Source: Glandiceps talaboti (Eukaryota > Hemichordata > Enteropneusta > Spengelidae). From it: DNA of 64,000 bases. Made by a program: the position numbers and the translations under genes. Positions 24,867-34,600 of the stretch are shown here, piece by piece. Each line of letters begins with the position of its first letter. The first letter of the stretch is position 1. The stretch is taken from positions 17,979,592 through 18,043,591 of the forward strand of contig NC_135554.1 in the NCBI RefSeq assembly GCF_964340395.1. Direction: 5' to 3'. Under the pieces are notes generated by a model. The model saw only the letters and a list, made by a program, of their open reading frames with translations. It was not told where the DNA came from and searched no databases.

Positions 24867-25263
24867 AGGGGCGATCAATAGTTCAATGTAGGATACCCCC
24901 CCCCCCTTAATAAATGCTTATAGTTAGGCCTCAGACCCAACCCTACCCCTTCTAACCAAATTGGCTGAAATTGGAAATTGTTTCCGGACATCACAATCAA
25001 TTTCAAATCAGTATGTTGTAGTACGTAGTGGTATACAAATACAAAGCCAGTATGTAGTGATAAAAAAATGCCATGGCGCATTTACTTCAGCGAAATTTCT
25101 GTTAATTCTCAACTTTACATTTTTAAAGAAATATTTGCATTGTTTAGGGGTACTGGGTACAACACGTAACTTTTGTAGGATGAGAACTATGGCTCAAAAC
25201 ACCCCATCCAAAAGTAAAAGAAATTAGTTTTTTATCCAACATTGAGCTATTGATCACGCCCCT
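24867..25263. mobile_element. MITE-like element with GGGGCGATCAATAG ends
   Basis: The left end GGGGCGATCAATAGTTCAAT and the right end, read on the other strand (GGGGCGTGATCAATAGCTCA), are inverted repeats of about 28 bp around a 400-bp non-coding interior. The left part also matches, inverted, the sequence at about 16755-16862. The element lies inside the broken second copy of the CGxC/FNNC gene. Confidence 0.6.
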
Positions 25264-25639
25264 TACATGTATGATTTGTTTACATCAATGTGTTATGACA
25301 TACCAGGAATATAAGCATGTTCGGGGGGGGGGTTTACACCTTTTTACATAACTTTTGTATTAAAAAATGGTCCTACTAAAGGATATAGGCTATTATAGGC
25401 AGCGATCGGGTAGTGCGTTGTACTTCGTGTACAGATAAAATAGACAATGCTTAATTGTTAAGGCAAGGGCCTAGAACGAATTGATAGGACACAGTAGAAA
25501 ATAAAAATAATAAAAAATAAAAATAGACTGGATTTTATTTAGTTATTGCAGCTAAAATAGAATATTACTCTTGTGGAAAAACCCACATGCCCAAAACTAC
25601 GCATGCGCCTATGTAGGCGGGCACATGGCTGCTCCTTTC

Positions 25640-25945
25640 ACGTTTTATTTACCTCTTTTTCCATCTTTTTGTGCCATTTGTTTTGTTCCGAGGGAAGGCG
25701 GCGATCACTCTGAACAAAAATAAACAACACAAAACGATGAAAACAGAGGTAAATAAAACATTTAGCCGCTTTCACCACATCGGATTTTAATCAGATTGGT
25801 ATTGCCTCAATCTGATCTAGGAGGCCATCACGATAAACACGTAAACATGTACCACGAAGGGCCGAAGGTTAATTCAGGCAAAATGCAGAAGGAAAATAGC
25901 AATGAACGATTAGCCGACATCTACATCGGATTTTAATCAGATTGG
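25640..25945. mobile_element. Palindromic repeat related to the MITE at 13.8 kb
   Basis: The segment around 25640-25700 (TTTATTTACCTC...TTTGTTTTGTTCC) recurs in inverted orientation at about 25710-25765. It also resembles 14150-14215. A second direct repeat, ATCGGATTTTAATCAGATTGG, occurs at about 25780 and 25926. The right edge joins the coding remnant at 25950 through the shared bases TATTGCC. Confidence 0.55.
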
Positions 25946-25946
25946 T

Positions 25947-26297
25947 ATTGCCTCAGAATGGGACAGAGAGAGCTCGAGAGGTCGACGGGTCGTCGCACCA
26001 AATTGCCATATCGTATCCAACGCTGAACAAAGGCGTGAACTCACAAGAATGGGGACAGTGAGAGAGACTGGCAGAGAGTTATATCACAATGTCATTGAAG
26101 TCATGACGGATTTCGGGCAGTACCATGCATGGTTCAATAACTGTCGGACATTTGGATTCAGGTACTTGTTGGCCATTGAAATACAACAGTGTGAAATCAC
26201 CCAAGTCTGGGGAGATGTTGATTGTTGTCGCGAACTGTTTGGTTACTTCTATTATGAAATGAAGTGGTGCCTACTTGGCATACCCCATTGTACGTGA
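25947..26297 (+). pseudogene. Small CGxC/FNNC family protein, member 2 (5'-truncated, frameshifted)
   Basis: From about 25950 the DNA is nearly identical to member 1 from codon 79 onward (CAGAATGGGACAGAGAGAG). An 8-bp insertion (about 25969-25976) breaks the frame. After it the reading frame is that of YHAWFNNCRTFGFRYLLAIE, ending at 26297 with a shorter C-terminus than member 1. The start, the CGxC segment and the KSH histidine are missing. The promoter block lies 1.1 kb upstream, with the MITEs at 24.87 and 25.64 kb between. This is a recent tandem duplicate destroyed by repeat insertion and deletion. Confidence 0.8.
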
Positions 26298-27140
26298 CCG
26301 CTTTCGTCCACGCATGATACCATTCAGAAGGATGAGATAATTTAACGATATTATCGTTAAATTAAACTGCGTATCAGACTGATGATGGACGGTGCTCGAA
26401 AGAAAACACTGCCTCCTCTACGTCCGTTGGACAGACCTATTTCTCGTTATTTAACGTTGCAAGTTGCACAATGACATTATACAGTGGTTGCAAGGCAAGA
26501 CTCATTATCTTGGATGGGATTATAACTGCAAATCGGGATTATAACTGCAAATCACTGGGCGATAAGATAAATTTGTAAATGTGACTAGTGATGCCCTGAT
26601 GGATGATTGATCCGCATCGTATAAAACTTGCCATACAACAGTGCCAACTTCCAGAGTTGTATGACATCTTCCGAGAGCATGTAAAGTGTCAAAAATGTGT
26701 ATTTACTAATTTGCCAAAAAAAAAAAAATTAGGAAAAAAAAAAAAAAACGCGCGTCGTCGCACCACTTTAGAAAGTTTACCCTGACCAGAACCAGATTTT
26801 TATTTTTTTTTGGCCTAACAATCGTATAAGCCACGACGTAGCTTGTTAAATTTACTACACTGTATCGTTAGCTGGTCGTACCTCCTAGCCATCGCATCAT
26901 CAATGTATTATAATAATCCCAATAAACTAGAGAAAATACAGGCAAAACTTACCTCTAAGCAAGAAACCTGGTGGTTTTACCACGATGATTAACACACACA
27001 CACACACACACCATGACGACGCAGTTTGTTCCTCCACACCCACCGTCTCGTGCTTCCCTCGTATTCATTATCTGAGTTCAGTTTCTTTGACACTGCGTTC
27101 TCTATTACTGTTTCAGTTTCCCTGAATATCACGTTTAAAT
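26298..27140. other. Non-coding DNA between members 2 and 3
   Basis: Contains a short palindrome (TTTAACGATATTATCGTTAAA, about 26341-26361), two A-runs near 26717-26748 and a (CA)n tract at 26994-27011. The 60-codon frame at 26603 is not supported. Confidence 0.5.
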
Positions 27141-27701
27141 ATGACTGGATGTGGGGAATGTTCCACTGGACCATTCTCAGCAGCTGCCATGAGTATGGGT
27201 CGGAATGTCCAGGAAAGAATCAGACGATCTTTCCAGCAGCTCATCGACAGTATCATAGACAGACGTACCGAGTTTAGGGTGTATTTTGGTCCCATGGGTA
27301 CTTACTGTAAAAGTCATCATAGAATATACGTAAGGGTGGAAGACTCTAACAGGTTTTATGGTATTCAACTGAATTTCGTGGCTGTCAATCCTGGCGAGCA
27401 ATGTGTCATTCCCGAATGCTTCGTATCAACTGATCCCGGTCTTCACCGAGAAATTACCGAGGTTGGGACCTTCCAAGGAACTGGGGAGGATCTGTATGAC
27501 AAAGTCATTTTTGTCATGAGATCATTTGGAAGATATAACAGGCTTTTCAATAACTCTTTGGACTTTGCTCAGAGATACGTTCGTAGTCTTGGAATTTATG
27601 AAAGTATTCCTTCCACATCTGGAAGAGTTTGGCTTTGGTTTAAGGATATGGGAAGAAAACTGTTCGGGCATAACTACCCTGAAGAAGAAACACCGATGTA
27701 A
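27141..27701 (+). CDS. Small CGxC/FNNC family protein, member 3 (Cys replaced by Ser)
   Basis: Intronless, 186 residues, starting MTGCGECSTGPF. It aligns with member 1 along its length: ERIRRSFQQLID matches the helix after CGxC, KSHHRIYV carries the histidine (His59), and DLYDKVIFVMRSFGRYN precedes the late motif. Here the motif reads LFNNSLDF, so the expected Cys is Ser139. The histidine of YHAW is also changed (YNRL). The frame is open over 186 codons with several diverged but conservative changes, which suggests selection on a non-catalytic role and not simple decay. If the fold inference is right this is a pseudo-enzyme. The N-terminal CGxC, shared by members 1, 3 and 4, could bind metal or be acylated. 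Confidence 0.7.
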   Translation: MTGCGECSTGPFSAAAMSMGRNVQERIRRSFQQLIDSIIDRRTEFRVYFGPMGTYCKSHHRIYVRVEDSNRFYGIQLNFVAVNPGEQCVIPECFVSTDPGLHREITEVGTFQGTGEDLYDKVIFVMRSFGRYNRLFNNSLDFAQRYVRSLGIYESIPSTSGRVWLWFKDMGRKLFGHNYPEEETPM

Positions 27702-27999
27702 GAATAACGTTAGCTATTGTTTTGCAAAGCGAGGTTTATGGCACAGACCAATATTTCAGTATAATTTAGTATTTCGGCAATTTAGTCCCCGTGTATAAAA
27801 ATATATCAAATCCACTTCTAAAATTGAGCTACCCGACAAATAGTTTTAACGTGGCTATATAGTCGGTTGACGGAAGAGAAAACGGGACCTGGGCATGACT
27901 TTAGTGCTTATGATTTCTCCAAGCTCCTACGCATCGATATCCTCCCTTGGAAAGTTGGACTGGAAGTTGTGGAGGTCGACTTTTTATGGTAGCGCTGCG

Positions 28000-28205
28000 A
28001 CTTAGGGCTTATGGTATTCTGGGAAACGAAACGAAACGAAACAAGGCAACTGTGACTGAAAAAAAAAATGTTAGGGAATATGTACAACCCATAACACCAA
28101 AATAAAGCATTTTCTTTCTTTTTTTCTTTTCTTTTCTTTTTTATATGAGCTGGTACTCGAAATAAAATCTATTGTATTGTATTGTATTGTAAATTGTAAA
28201 TTGTA
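28000..28205 (+). mobile_element. Possible 3' tail of a non-LTR retroelement
   Basis: An A/T-rich segment ends GGTACTCGAAATAAAATC followed by (TATTG)n, the form of many LINE/SINE 3' ends. There is no coding segment to confirm it. A simple AT-rich repeat is the alternative. Confidence 0.3.
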
Positions 28206-28229
28206 TGTACCACAATCGTTTATAGCATC

Positions 28230-28340
28230 ATATCAAGTGTAAAAGTATACTGTTTCATTTGGTAATTGAGCACATTAGAAAGGCAAAATTCTAGGCTTTT
28301 AAATAAACCAATTGAAACAGTATACTTTTACACTTGATAT
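28230..28340. repeat. Near-perfect 34-bp inverted repeat with 43-nt spacer
   Basis: The arms at 28230-28263 and 28307-28340 (ATATCAAGTGTAAAAGTATA...) match at 33 of 34 positions. An RNA from either strand would fold into one long stem. This is a foldback element or a small-RNA hairpin; there are no flanking target duplications I can see. Confidence 0.85.
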
Positions 28341-28944
28341 TATTTCTAGTGACTGCTAAAGTGGATTAGCTGACATTCACTTTAAGTTAATTACCATAAA
28401 CAGTCCAAAGACTTCATCTTTTGTATCCAATCATATAGACTACACTGTGAATTCATTGAGTAATAATATAAACTATGTAAAGTACACATATCTCTTACAG
28501 TAAAGGCTAGACTTTCTCAAGTCTACGGGCTAATTTCAATCTTTATTTAAATAAATATTTGACAAACAAATCTGTTCTTTTTATATATTTTGTGTGAAAA
28601 GTGATTGCAATATAGTGGTGAGATCGCGTATATATGGGACTACCATAACTGGGGGGGGGGGGGGGGGGTTGACAACATTTCCCAAGGGACTGGTGCCAAT
28701 CTAAATAAAGGCCAGAAGAGAAAGATCTAGTTTGAGACTGGGACTGGTACCAGAAGGAACAGAGTTGAGATCTCTGGGAAGTAAACGGCGAACCATACAT
28801 CTCGGTCTGTCGATCTGGGAAGTAAACGGCGAACCACACATCTCGGTCTGTTCAGCTATTCCTTGGTGCTCGTGTGTTCTCGGAACGATGTCTGCAACGA
28901 CTTTTGAGTATACAGTACAGTTGACAATGTGTGGACGTTTGGGG

Positions 28945-29058
<114 letters not shown>

Positions 29059-29580
29059 CCCACCTTGCACCACCATGAAACGAAAAGAACGTTCATCGTA
29101 CCTCAGAACAAGCTGTGCACGTGTTCTTACGATCAGTGAAAATGTATAAATTCATCACTGACAGAATCTTGTTATCTGTCCCTAATAAAACGTATAATCT
29201 TGGGTAAGGGGCCTTCAATAATAAGAAGGGGTTGACCCTCTCCCAGTTAAAATATTTCAACCGCATTGTTCAAATGCTGTAAGGGAGCCTGGTTCACTAT
29301 TTACAGGGGGCCGGAGGATATCACATATGGTCGACCCTCCCCATTCGAACATTAGATGGTCACACTCCTGATATTGCCGGGGCTGAAGCTAGTGAGGTCA
29401 ACATCTCCACAACATTATCCGTAATGTCTTGCCCAACTTTTCCCGTATTGTTCCTGTGAGACCCACTTATGACAAGTATTTTCTGTCTCATTTTCGATAT
29501 AGGTGATATGCTTTTCTACATAAGAGCTTACTCGTCATCGAAGTAGGGTTCAATCAAGTTCTAGTGGTCGTGGATATGCT

Positions 29581-30107
29581 ATGGGTGCCTGCGGATCATG
29601 TTCGAATGGTCCATTCACGGCGAAGCCGATGGAATTTTCGTATACATTCCTAAAAAGGATAAAGGAAACATTTACAGAGTTGATCGCTATTCGAGGACAA
29701 AGAGACTTCAAAGTATACGTGGAATCTGCAAATTGTAAAAGCCATTTTAAGGTATATCTTTACCCAGAGACGCCGGGTATGGTACATTCTTTGTCATAGA
29801 CATTCGCTTTGTCCCTTCTGAAATAAGCAATGGAACATGCATCGCACCAAATTGTTTGATACTCACCGACAGCCAACAAAATCGTACGAGTAAGCTGAAG
29901 GATATGGGCCACGTGACAGCAACAAGAAAATGTTTGTATACACAGGTTCTGGATGTGATGCTTTCGTTTGGAAGCTATCACAAGTTGTTTAATAATTGTC
30001 GAATGTTTTGCGTTGAATACTTGAAGGCCATTGGCATACCACTGGAAAACATCGAGCAAGTGTGGCGACCTACTGACGCGTTCCTAAAGGTTGTTGGAGA
30101 CATATAA
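29581..30107 (+). pseudogene. Small CGxC/FNNC family protein, member 4 (one-base frameshift)
   Basis: The first 67 codons or so (MGACGSCSNGPF..., KSHFKVYLYPETPG) are in one frame and then run into a stop. The downstream frame begins at TATGGTACATTC with the matching FFVIDIRFV, then APNC, LYTQVLDVMLSFGSYHKLFNNCRMF and a normal stop at 30107. A single missing base near 29778 separates the two. Both the KSH histidine and the FNNC cysteine survive. This may be a very recent pseudogene, a polymorphism or an assembly error. The start MGACGS has Gly2, Ser6 and nearby cysteines, a pattern that suits myristoylation plus palmitoylation. Members 1 and 3 lack Gly2, so it is not a family rule. Confidence 0.7.
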
Positions 30108-30460
30108 CGGAACTCGCAAATAATGAAGAAGAGGACTAAACTCTCATACTATATCAGACCACTAACGAAGACTTGCATTGACACCCATTCATCACGGACA
30201 AGGAAGTTTTCTTAACACCCCCCCCCCCCCACACACACACACTTTTCTGTGCATTCCGATTGACGTCGACTTGCAATTGGGTATCATATCGCCATTCTCG
30301 CAAACCAGAGTTATTATTTCTACCACGACATTACCAGTGAGGTTCATTTAGAACGTTGCCGTAAAACAGACCGTGGTCTGTGACGGTGTATATCGCCCTC
30401 TTGAGGACAAATATAAAACATTTGCCGGTGATTTTCAGTTATGAGTAGTCCACGCTCTAA

Positions 30461-30783
30461 GGCCAAATAAAAAAAAAACCGCGTGTTTTCGATAACCCGA
30501 CCCGGCGAACGACCCTAGTTTAAGCCTCCGACCCTAAACATTTTTAAAGTTTAAAACACAAAGATAAGAAACGTCGTGTCCTTGATGCGCATCTTTTCTC
30601 TCCCTAGCGATGTATGCAAATATTTCATCAAACTATTACAGAAGGAGTAGTCTGACCAACATTTTGTTAGTTTTCGGGCCCGAAGCAATATTATTTTAAA
30701 ATAAAACAATGAAAAAGATAAAATAAAATAAAATCCCAACCTACATATCCTATTTTCTGAGGTCATGTTATCGGAAACACACA
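30461..30783. mobile_element. MITE family with GATAAC termini, copy A (internally deleted)
   Basis: The left end GGCCAAATAAA...GTGTTTTCGATAAC and the right end CATGTTATCGGAAACAC form inverted termini. Relative to copies B and C the middle is missing. Confidence 0.65.
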
Positions 30784-30933
30784 TTCAATTATTTTTTTTT
30801 CGCTTAAAACTAGCATGGTATATTGGCTGAGCAACATGATGTGTCTTACAGTCTAATAGCTTATGGATATCAACGATCATTTTTGTGAGCATTGACTCTA
30901 TAGTCTTTCCCCCCCCCCCCTTGTGAATGTAAA

Positions 30934-31540
30934 AGCCAAATAAAAAATGTGTTGCGATAACCCGACCGACCCCGGTATAATTTAAGTCGCGACCGTAAAC
31001 ATATTTTACATGCAAAAAGGTACAATTTTATTAAGATTTACTTTTATTTCACTGTAGATTTTCTTGCCAAAATATCTTTGGTTACTATTTATTAATCACA
31101 TTCCAAAGAGAAACTCTTTCATTTCAGCCTATAACATCACAGTCCGCATATAGTGTTTGTTTACTTCTGAATACTTGACTTCATTTACTTCTTTTACACC
31201 TCATCAACTGTAATAATAATAATGGTTTCTTATATAGCGCTTTCCCACTCCTTTACAATTATTACCCCTGGCCTGGATCAGAATGGCACAACGGCCCTTT
31301 AGCATACAATCCATTACAGCCATTTAAGCTTCACATTGCCACCTACATCCTACCAGGGCTCGAACCTGCAACCTGTAGATCCCAAGGCTGGCGCCGGCCA
31401 CGCTAGCCATTCACCCATCATGACTCCATTGTGACCAATGAGCATCTTCTATTTTGGTCCAAGTAATTAAAAAAAAGTAAATTCAAATCAAATCCCGAAC
31501 TACCTACCCTATTTTCTGAAGTCATGTTATCGGAAACACG
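30934..31540. mobile_element. MITE family with GATAAC termini, copy B (interrupted by a SINE)
   Basis: It starts AGCCAAATAAA, GTTGCGATAACCCGAC, and matches copy C at 55.7 kb through CATGCAAAAAGGTA, AGATTTTCTTGCCAAA and TTTTACACCTCATCAACTGT. It then breaks at 31210 and resumes at about 31431 to finish CATGTTATCGGAAACAC. The break is the SINE insertion. Confidence 0.75.
31211..31430 (-). mobile_element. tRNA-derived SINE, copy 2, nested in MITE copy B
   Basis: On the - strand it has a tRNA-like head with B-box GGTTCGAGCCC (about 31353-31363), the same body as copy 1 but without the CAGTCAACCCAGCTG core, and the 3' end AAAGCGCTATATAAGAAACC followed by (ATT)n. The flanks belong to one interrupted MITE, so the SINE arrived later. 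Confidence 0.75.
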
Positions 31541-31672
31541 TTTTAAAAAAAAAAATTGTATTACAATTTTTTTTTTGAAGTATAATTAATGCACCCATGC
31601 ACATTTTCACCGGATTAATGATTAATGTGCCAACGTATTAAAATTAGATAGATTTTGCTTCAAAGTGGAGGC

Positions 31673-31727
31673 CTGTCGTATGAACAATTTCTCCCAATTT
31701 AATTGACAGAAATTGTTCATACGACAG
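31673..31727. repeat. Perfect 20-bp hairpin, 15-nt loop
   Basis: The arms CTGTCGTATGAACAATTTCT (31673-31692) and its exact reverse complement (31708-31727) surround a 15-nt loop. The size is in the range of small-RNA precursors, but a perfect match is also typical of foldback repeats. Confidence 0.8.
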
Positions 31728-32588
31728 TGTACAATTGAGTTCCTATCGACTCGACTGTATGTACGATATAAACAAAAGAACTAATAATTGAAAATGACCG
31801 TTGGTGGCGTACTGTCATTGACCTTCAGCATGACAGCACGACGGGCAACCTGGGCAACCTGGGCAACCTGCAATTTTATCTCAGATTTGAGAGCCAAAGG
31901 TAAGCTTTCAACAAATCCATAATGCATCTGTAATTATTGATGTTTGAATCGATCAAGGAAGCTAGAATTATTGGGATATGATGTCAGACACTTTAAATGA
32001 CCTTTTCAACCGGGGGACAGTGACCCCTTCCCCTATGTTTATCGATGAGATTTCTTTTCATAACTTATTAAAGTAGTTTACCAAAATTATTTCACTAGTT
32101 GTCATACTTTATCATTCCTTATATTTTTATTGGCATAGAAATGTGGTGACACCTCTATTCATTATTTGTTGTGGTTCATTTAATTTTGTTACAATCGACC
32201 TACATTCCTTTATTCACGGCGACAAATTTCAACACAAATGCGATAGGTGTTGTCCCCCACGTCTACTCATAAGGTATTCATTTATCGTACCATAGCCATA
32301 TGTTCTCGTCACAACCATTAACCACATATATGACAGTTAAGCCATCCTTGTTTAAAGCGGTTAAATTGGCTATGTAACAGATGTGTTTTGGGATCAGAAC
32401 GCTATACAACTTACTCGCTGCAAGCGATACAACACGGTAGACTACTGATCAGTGCAGCTGACGTATCCGTCGACCAGAGTTTCCAGATCCGACCGGCTGC
32501 TAAAAGTGACACTCCTTCTTGTCTCTGTCTTTGATATTCCTTCAGGATTGACTTTAGCTTGCATATCGAAGTACTGGTATATGAGATC

Positions 32589-33629
32589 ATGGAATTGTTA
32601 TTGCTTCAGATTATCTTCATGGTTGCGATTTTCAGCGGTACTATTATATGTGGTTTACTACCAATGAAGGTAATATCACGCAAAGAAGACGACTCAAAGT
32701 CGCAATCGTGGAAGAAACGATCACAAAGGGTATTAGCCATCTGTAACTGTTTTTCAGGTGGAATTTTCCTAGGGACATGTTTTCTAACTGTTGTGCCAGC
32801 TGCTGGGGATAAACTTGAAGAAATTTTCAAAGAAAAGGGTATAGAAACCAATTATCCGGTTAATGAGTTTATAGTTATGTTTGGGTTCGTCTTTATTTTG
32901 TTCATTGAACAAACTGTGCTTACCTGTCAGGAATGCAAATACCGACCTGATGTTGATAGCTCTGATGAACCATACTTGGAACTTTTGGAGCGAGGCAGTG
33001 GTGATGATGAGGAAGAAATAGAGAGTAACCATGGCAACACACAAAGGAGGAAACTTATTCCTAAAACAGCCAATGGAGAGTTGAACCATGAACACCACTC
33101 TCATCATCATCATCATCATCATCACCATGACCACAGTGAATTTGGGCATAGCCATCTTCATCTCGACCATAACAGTTCCGGCACCATTCGTTCTGCAATA
33201 CTGCTTCTTGCTTTGTCTTCGCATTCCCTCCTTGAAGGCATGGCATTCGGTCTACAGGAAAACACGGCACAGACTGTTAACCTATTCATCGGCATCATCG
33301 TCCATGAATGCCTCGCTTCCTTCGCATTTGGTGTAAGCTTGGTCGGTGCTAAACAATCAAACCGTATTGTGTTCTGTTATGTGCTACTCTTCTGCGTAAT
33401 GATTCCAGTTGGTATGGTCGTAGGTATTTCAGTACAGACTTCTGAAAGTTTAACAGGGCAAATTGCATCAGCAGTTCTGCAGAGCTTTGCAGCTGGAACA
33501 TTTATACATGTGACATTCTTTGAAATATTATCGCATGAATTTGAAAAGGACACTGACAGAATTATTAAAGTTTTGTTTCTAACTTTCGGAATAGGTGCAA
33601 TGGCTGTGTTACAGTTCTTCGGATCTTGA
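32589..33629 (+). CDS. ZIP-family zinc transporter (SLC39A1/2/3 type)
   Basis: Imports Zn2+ (possibly other divalent metals) into the cytosol across the plasma membrane or organelle membranes. The frame also has an upstream ATG at 32559, but the ATG at 32589 starts directly in the first membrane helix (MELLLLQIIF), giving 346 residues, usual for this subfamily. Eight helices can be placed. A long loop between helices 3 and 4 is acidic and then histidine-rich (nine consecutive His at 172-180, then HSHLHLDH), the expected metal-sensing loop. Helix 4 carries the signature SHSLLEGMAFGLQ (His212, Glu216) and helix 5 carries VHECLASFAFG (His239, Glu240), the transport-site residues. The CDS has no introns, whereas animal ZIP1-3 genes are usually split, so a retroposed origin or intron loss is possible. 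There are no close neighbours on either side. Confidence 0.93.
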   Translation: MELLLLQIIFMVAIFSGTIICGLLPMKVISRKEDDSKSQSWKKRSQRVLAICNCFSGGIFLGTCFLTVVPAAGDKLEEIFKEKGIETNYPVNEFIVMFGFVFILFIEQTVLTCQECKYRPDVDSSDEPYLELLERGSGDDEEEIESNHGNTQRRKLIPKTANGELNHEHHSHHHHHHHHHDHSEFGHSHLHLDHNSSGTIRSAILLLALSSHSLLEGMAFGLQENTAQTVNLFIGIIVHECLASFAFGVSLVGAKQSNRIVFCYVLLFCVMIPVGMVVGISVQTSESLTGQIASAVLQSFAAGTFIHVTFFEILSHEFEKDTDRIIKVLFLTFGIGAMAVLQFFGS

Positions 33630-34144
33630 TTTATAAAAATTAATGTACATTTTATGATTTTGATTTGAATTTATTTTTCAAATTTATGATATGTTCTCCA
33701 AGCATTTACAATATTCATAACTCCTACTATACTGTATACAGAATTCATAATGAATAACACCAGTATTTATCTTTAATTGTCACACTCAAGTTATCTTTCT
33801 AATAACTTCATCAACTTATTGTGAGAGTAAAACAATAATACAAAAAAATGGCACATGGTAGTGTCAATTGTGTACTCATGAAAACAGTGTCCTGTAAACC
33901 AATTTGATGTACCAGACACAACAATTTCTTATGACCCACCAAAATCTGATGTAGTGGTTGGCTAATTATTCACTGGTAGCATCACCTTTGTTTTCTTGCT
34001 TGAATATTGTCAGTTGTATAATTATACATGTTCACATCTTTGGCACTGCCCCTAGGAATGAGGCAATCATTCTCAGAACAATTATATTATAAACAAATAA
34101 GACTAAATGAAGACAGAAATAAAGAAATCAAGTTATACTCACTC
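33630..34144. other. 3' flank of the ZIP gene
   Basis: AT-rich. The 3' UTR probably lies here, but I see no canonical AATAAA close to the stop and cannot place the end of the transcript. Confidence 0.4.
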
Positions 34145-34600
34145 CATCAGATTTTATGATTAAAATCATGATGCCTCAAACAAAACCTTGCCTGGCTCAA
34201 CTAAAACACTGCTACATTTATGATCAAAACAACTGAAGTGCTACATTGTGTTTGTGTAGCTCAATGAAAATCTTCCCAACAGTGCTACATTGTATCATCT
34301 GGCTCAAGAGGAATGTTACTAACATTGCTACATTTTGTCACTTGTTCCACAAATGTCTGTTGATAAGATAAAATGTAGCAATGTTAGTAACATTTTGCTT
34401 GAACCAGACAATCAGATGCAGCACTATTGTTAAGAATTCTGTTGAGCCAGACCATAAAATGTAACACTGTTACATAAGATTTTTTATTCGAAATGAAATA
34501 TACATGTAGCAGTGTTACTAGTGAAATATTTGTCAAGCTTAGCCAAATGACATTTGTTTCAGGTTTTATGATTTTAATTGTAATCAGATTGGACCCACTA
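34145..34600. mobile_element. Large imperfect foldback element (arms about 220 bp)
   Basis: The whole 455 bp is a degenerate palindrome centred near 34353. The inner arms (34312-34336 and 34370-34394) are a 25-bp exact inverted repeat. Outward, TCTGGCTCAAG pairs with CTTGAACCAGA, then AACAGTGCTACAT with its counterpart, and the outer ends ATCAGATTTTATGATTAAAATC and ATGATTTTAATTGTAATCAGAT match inverted. The motif CT-GCTACATTT recurs along each arm, so each arm is itself built of short repeats. Confidence 0.75.

Larger units (their letters stand above)
30108..32588. other. Non-coding DNA, nested transposable elements
   Basis: Contains two copies of a GTTTTCGATAAC-ended element (30461 and 30934), the second split by a SINE (31211), plus a 20-bp perfect hairpin at 31673-31727. 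A triplicated GGGCAACCT motif lies near 31842-31868. There is no supported gene before the ZIP transporter. Confidence 0.6.

Noticed and set aside
31340-31430. tRNA gene on the - strand (intact B-box)
   Set aside because: The A-box arm does not fold into a cloverleaf, and the sequence continues into a dispersed SINE body found in three places.
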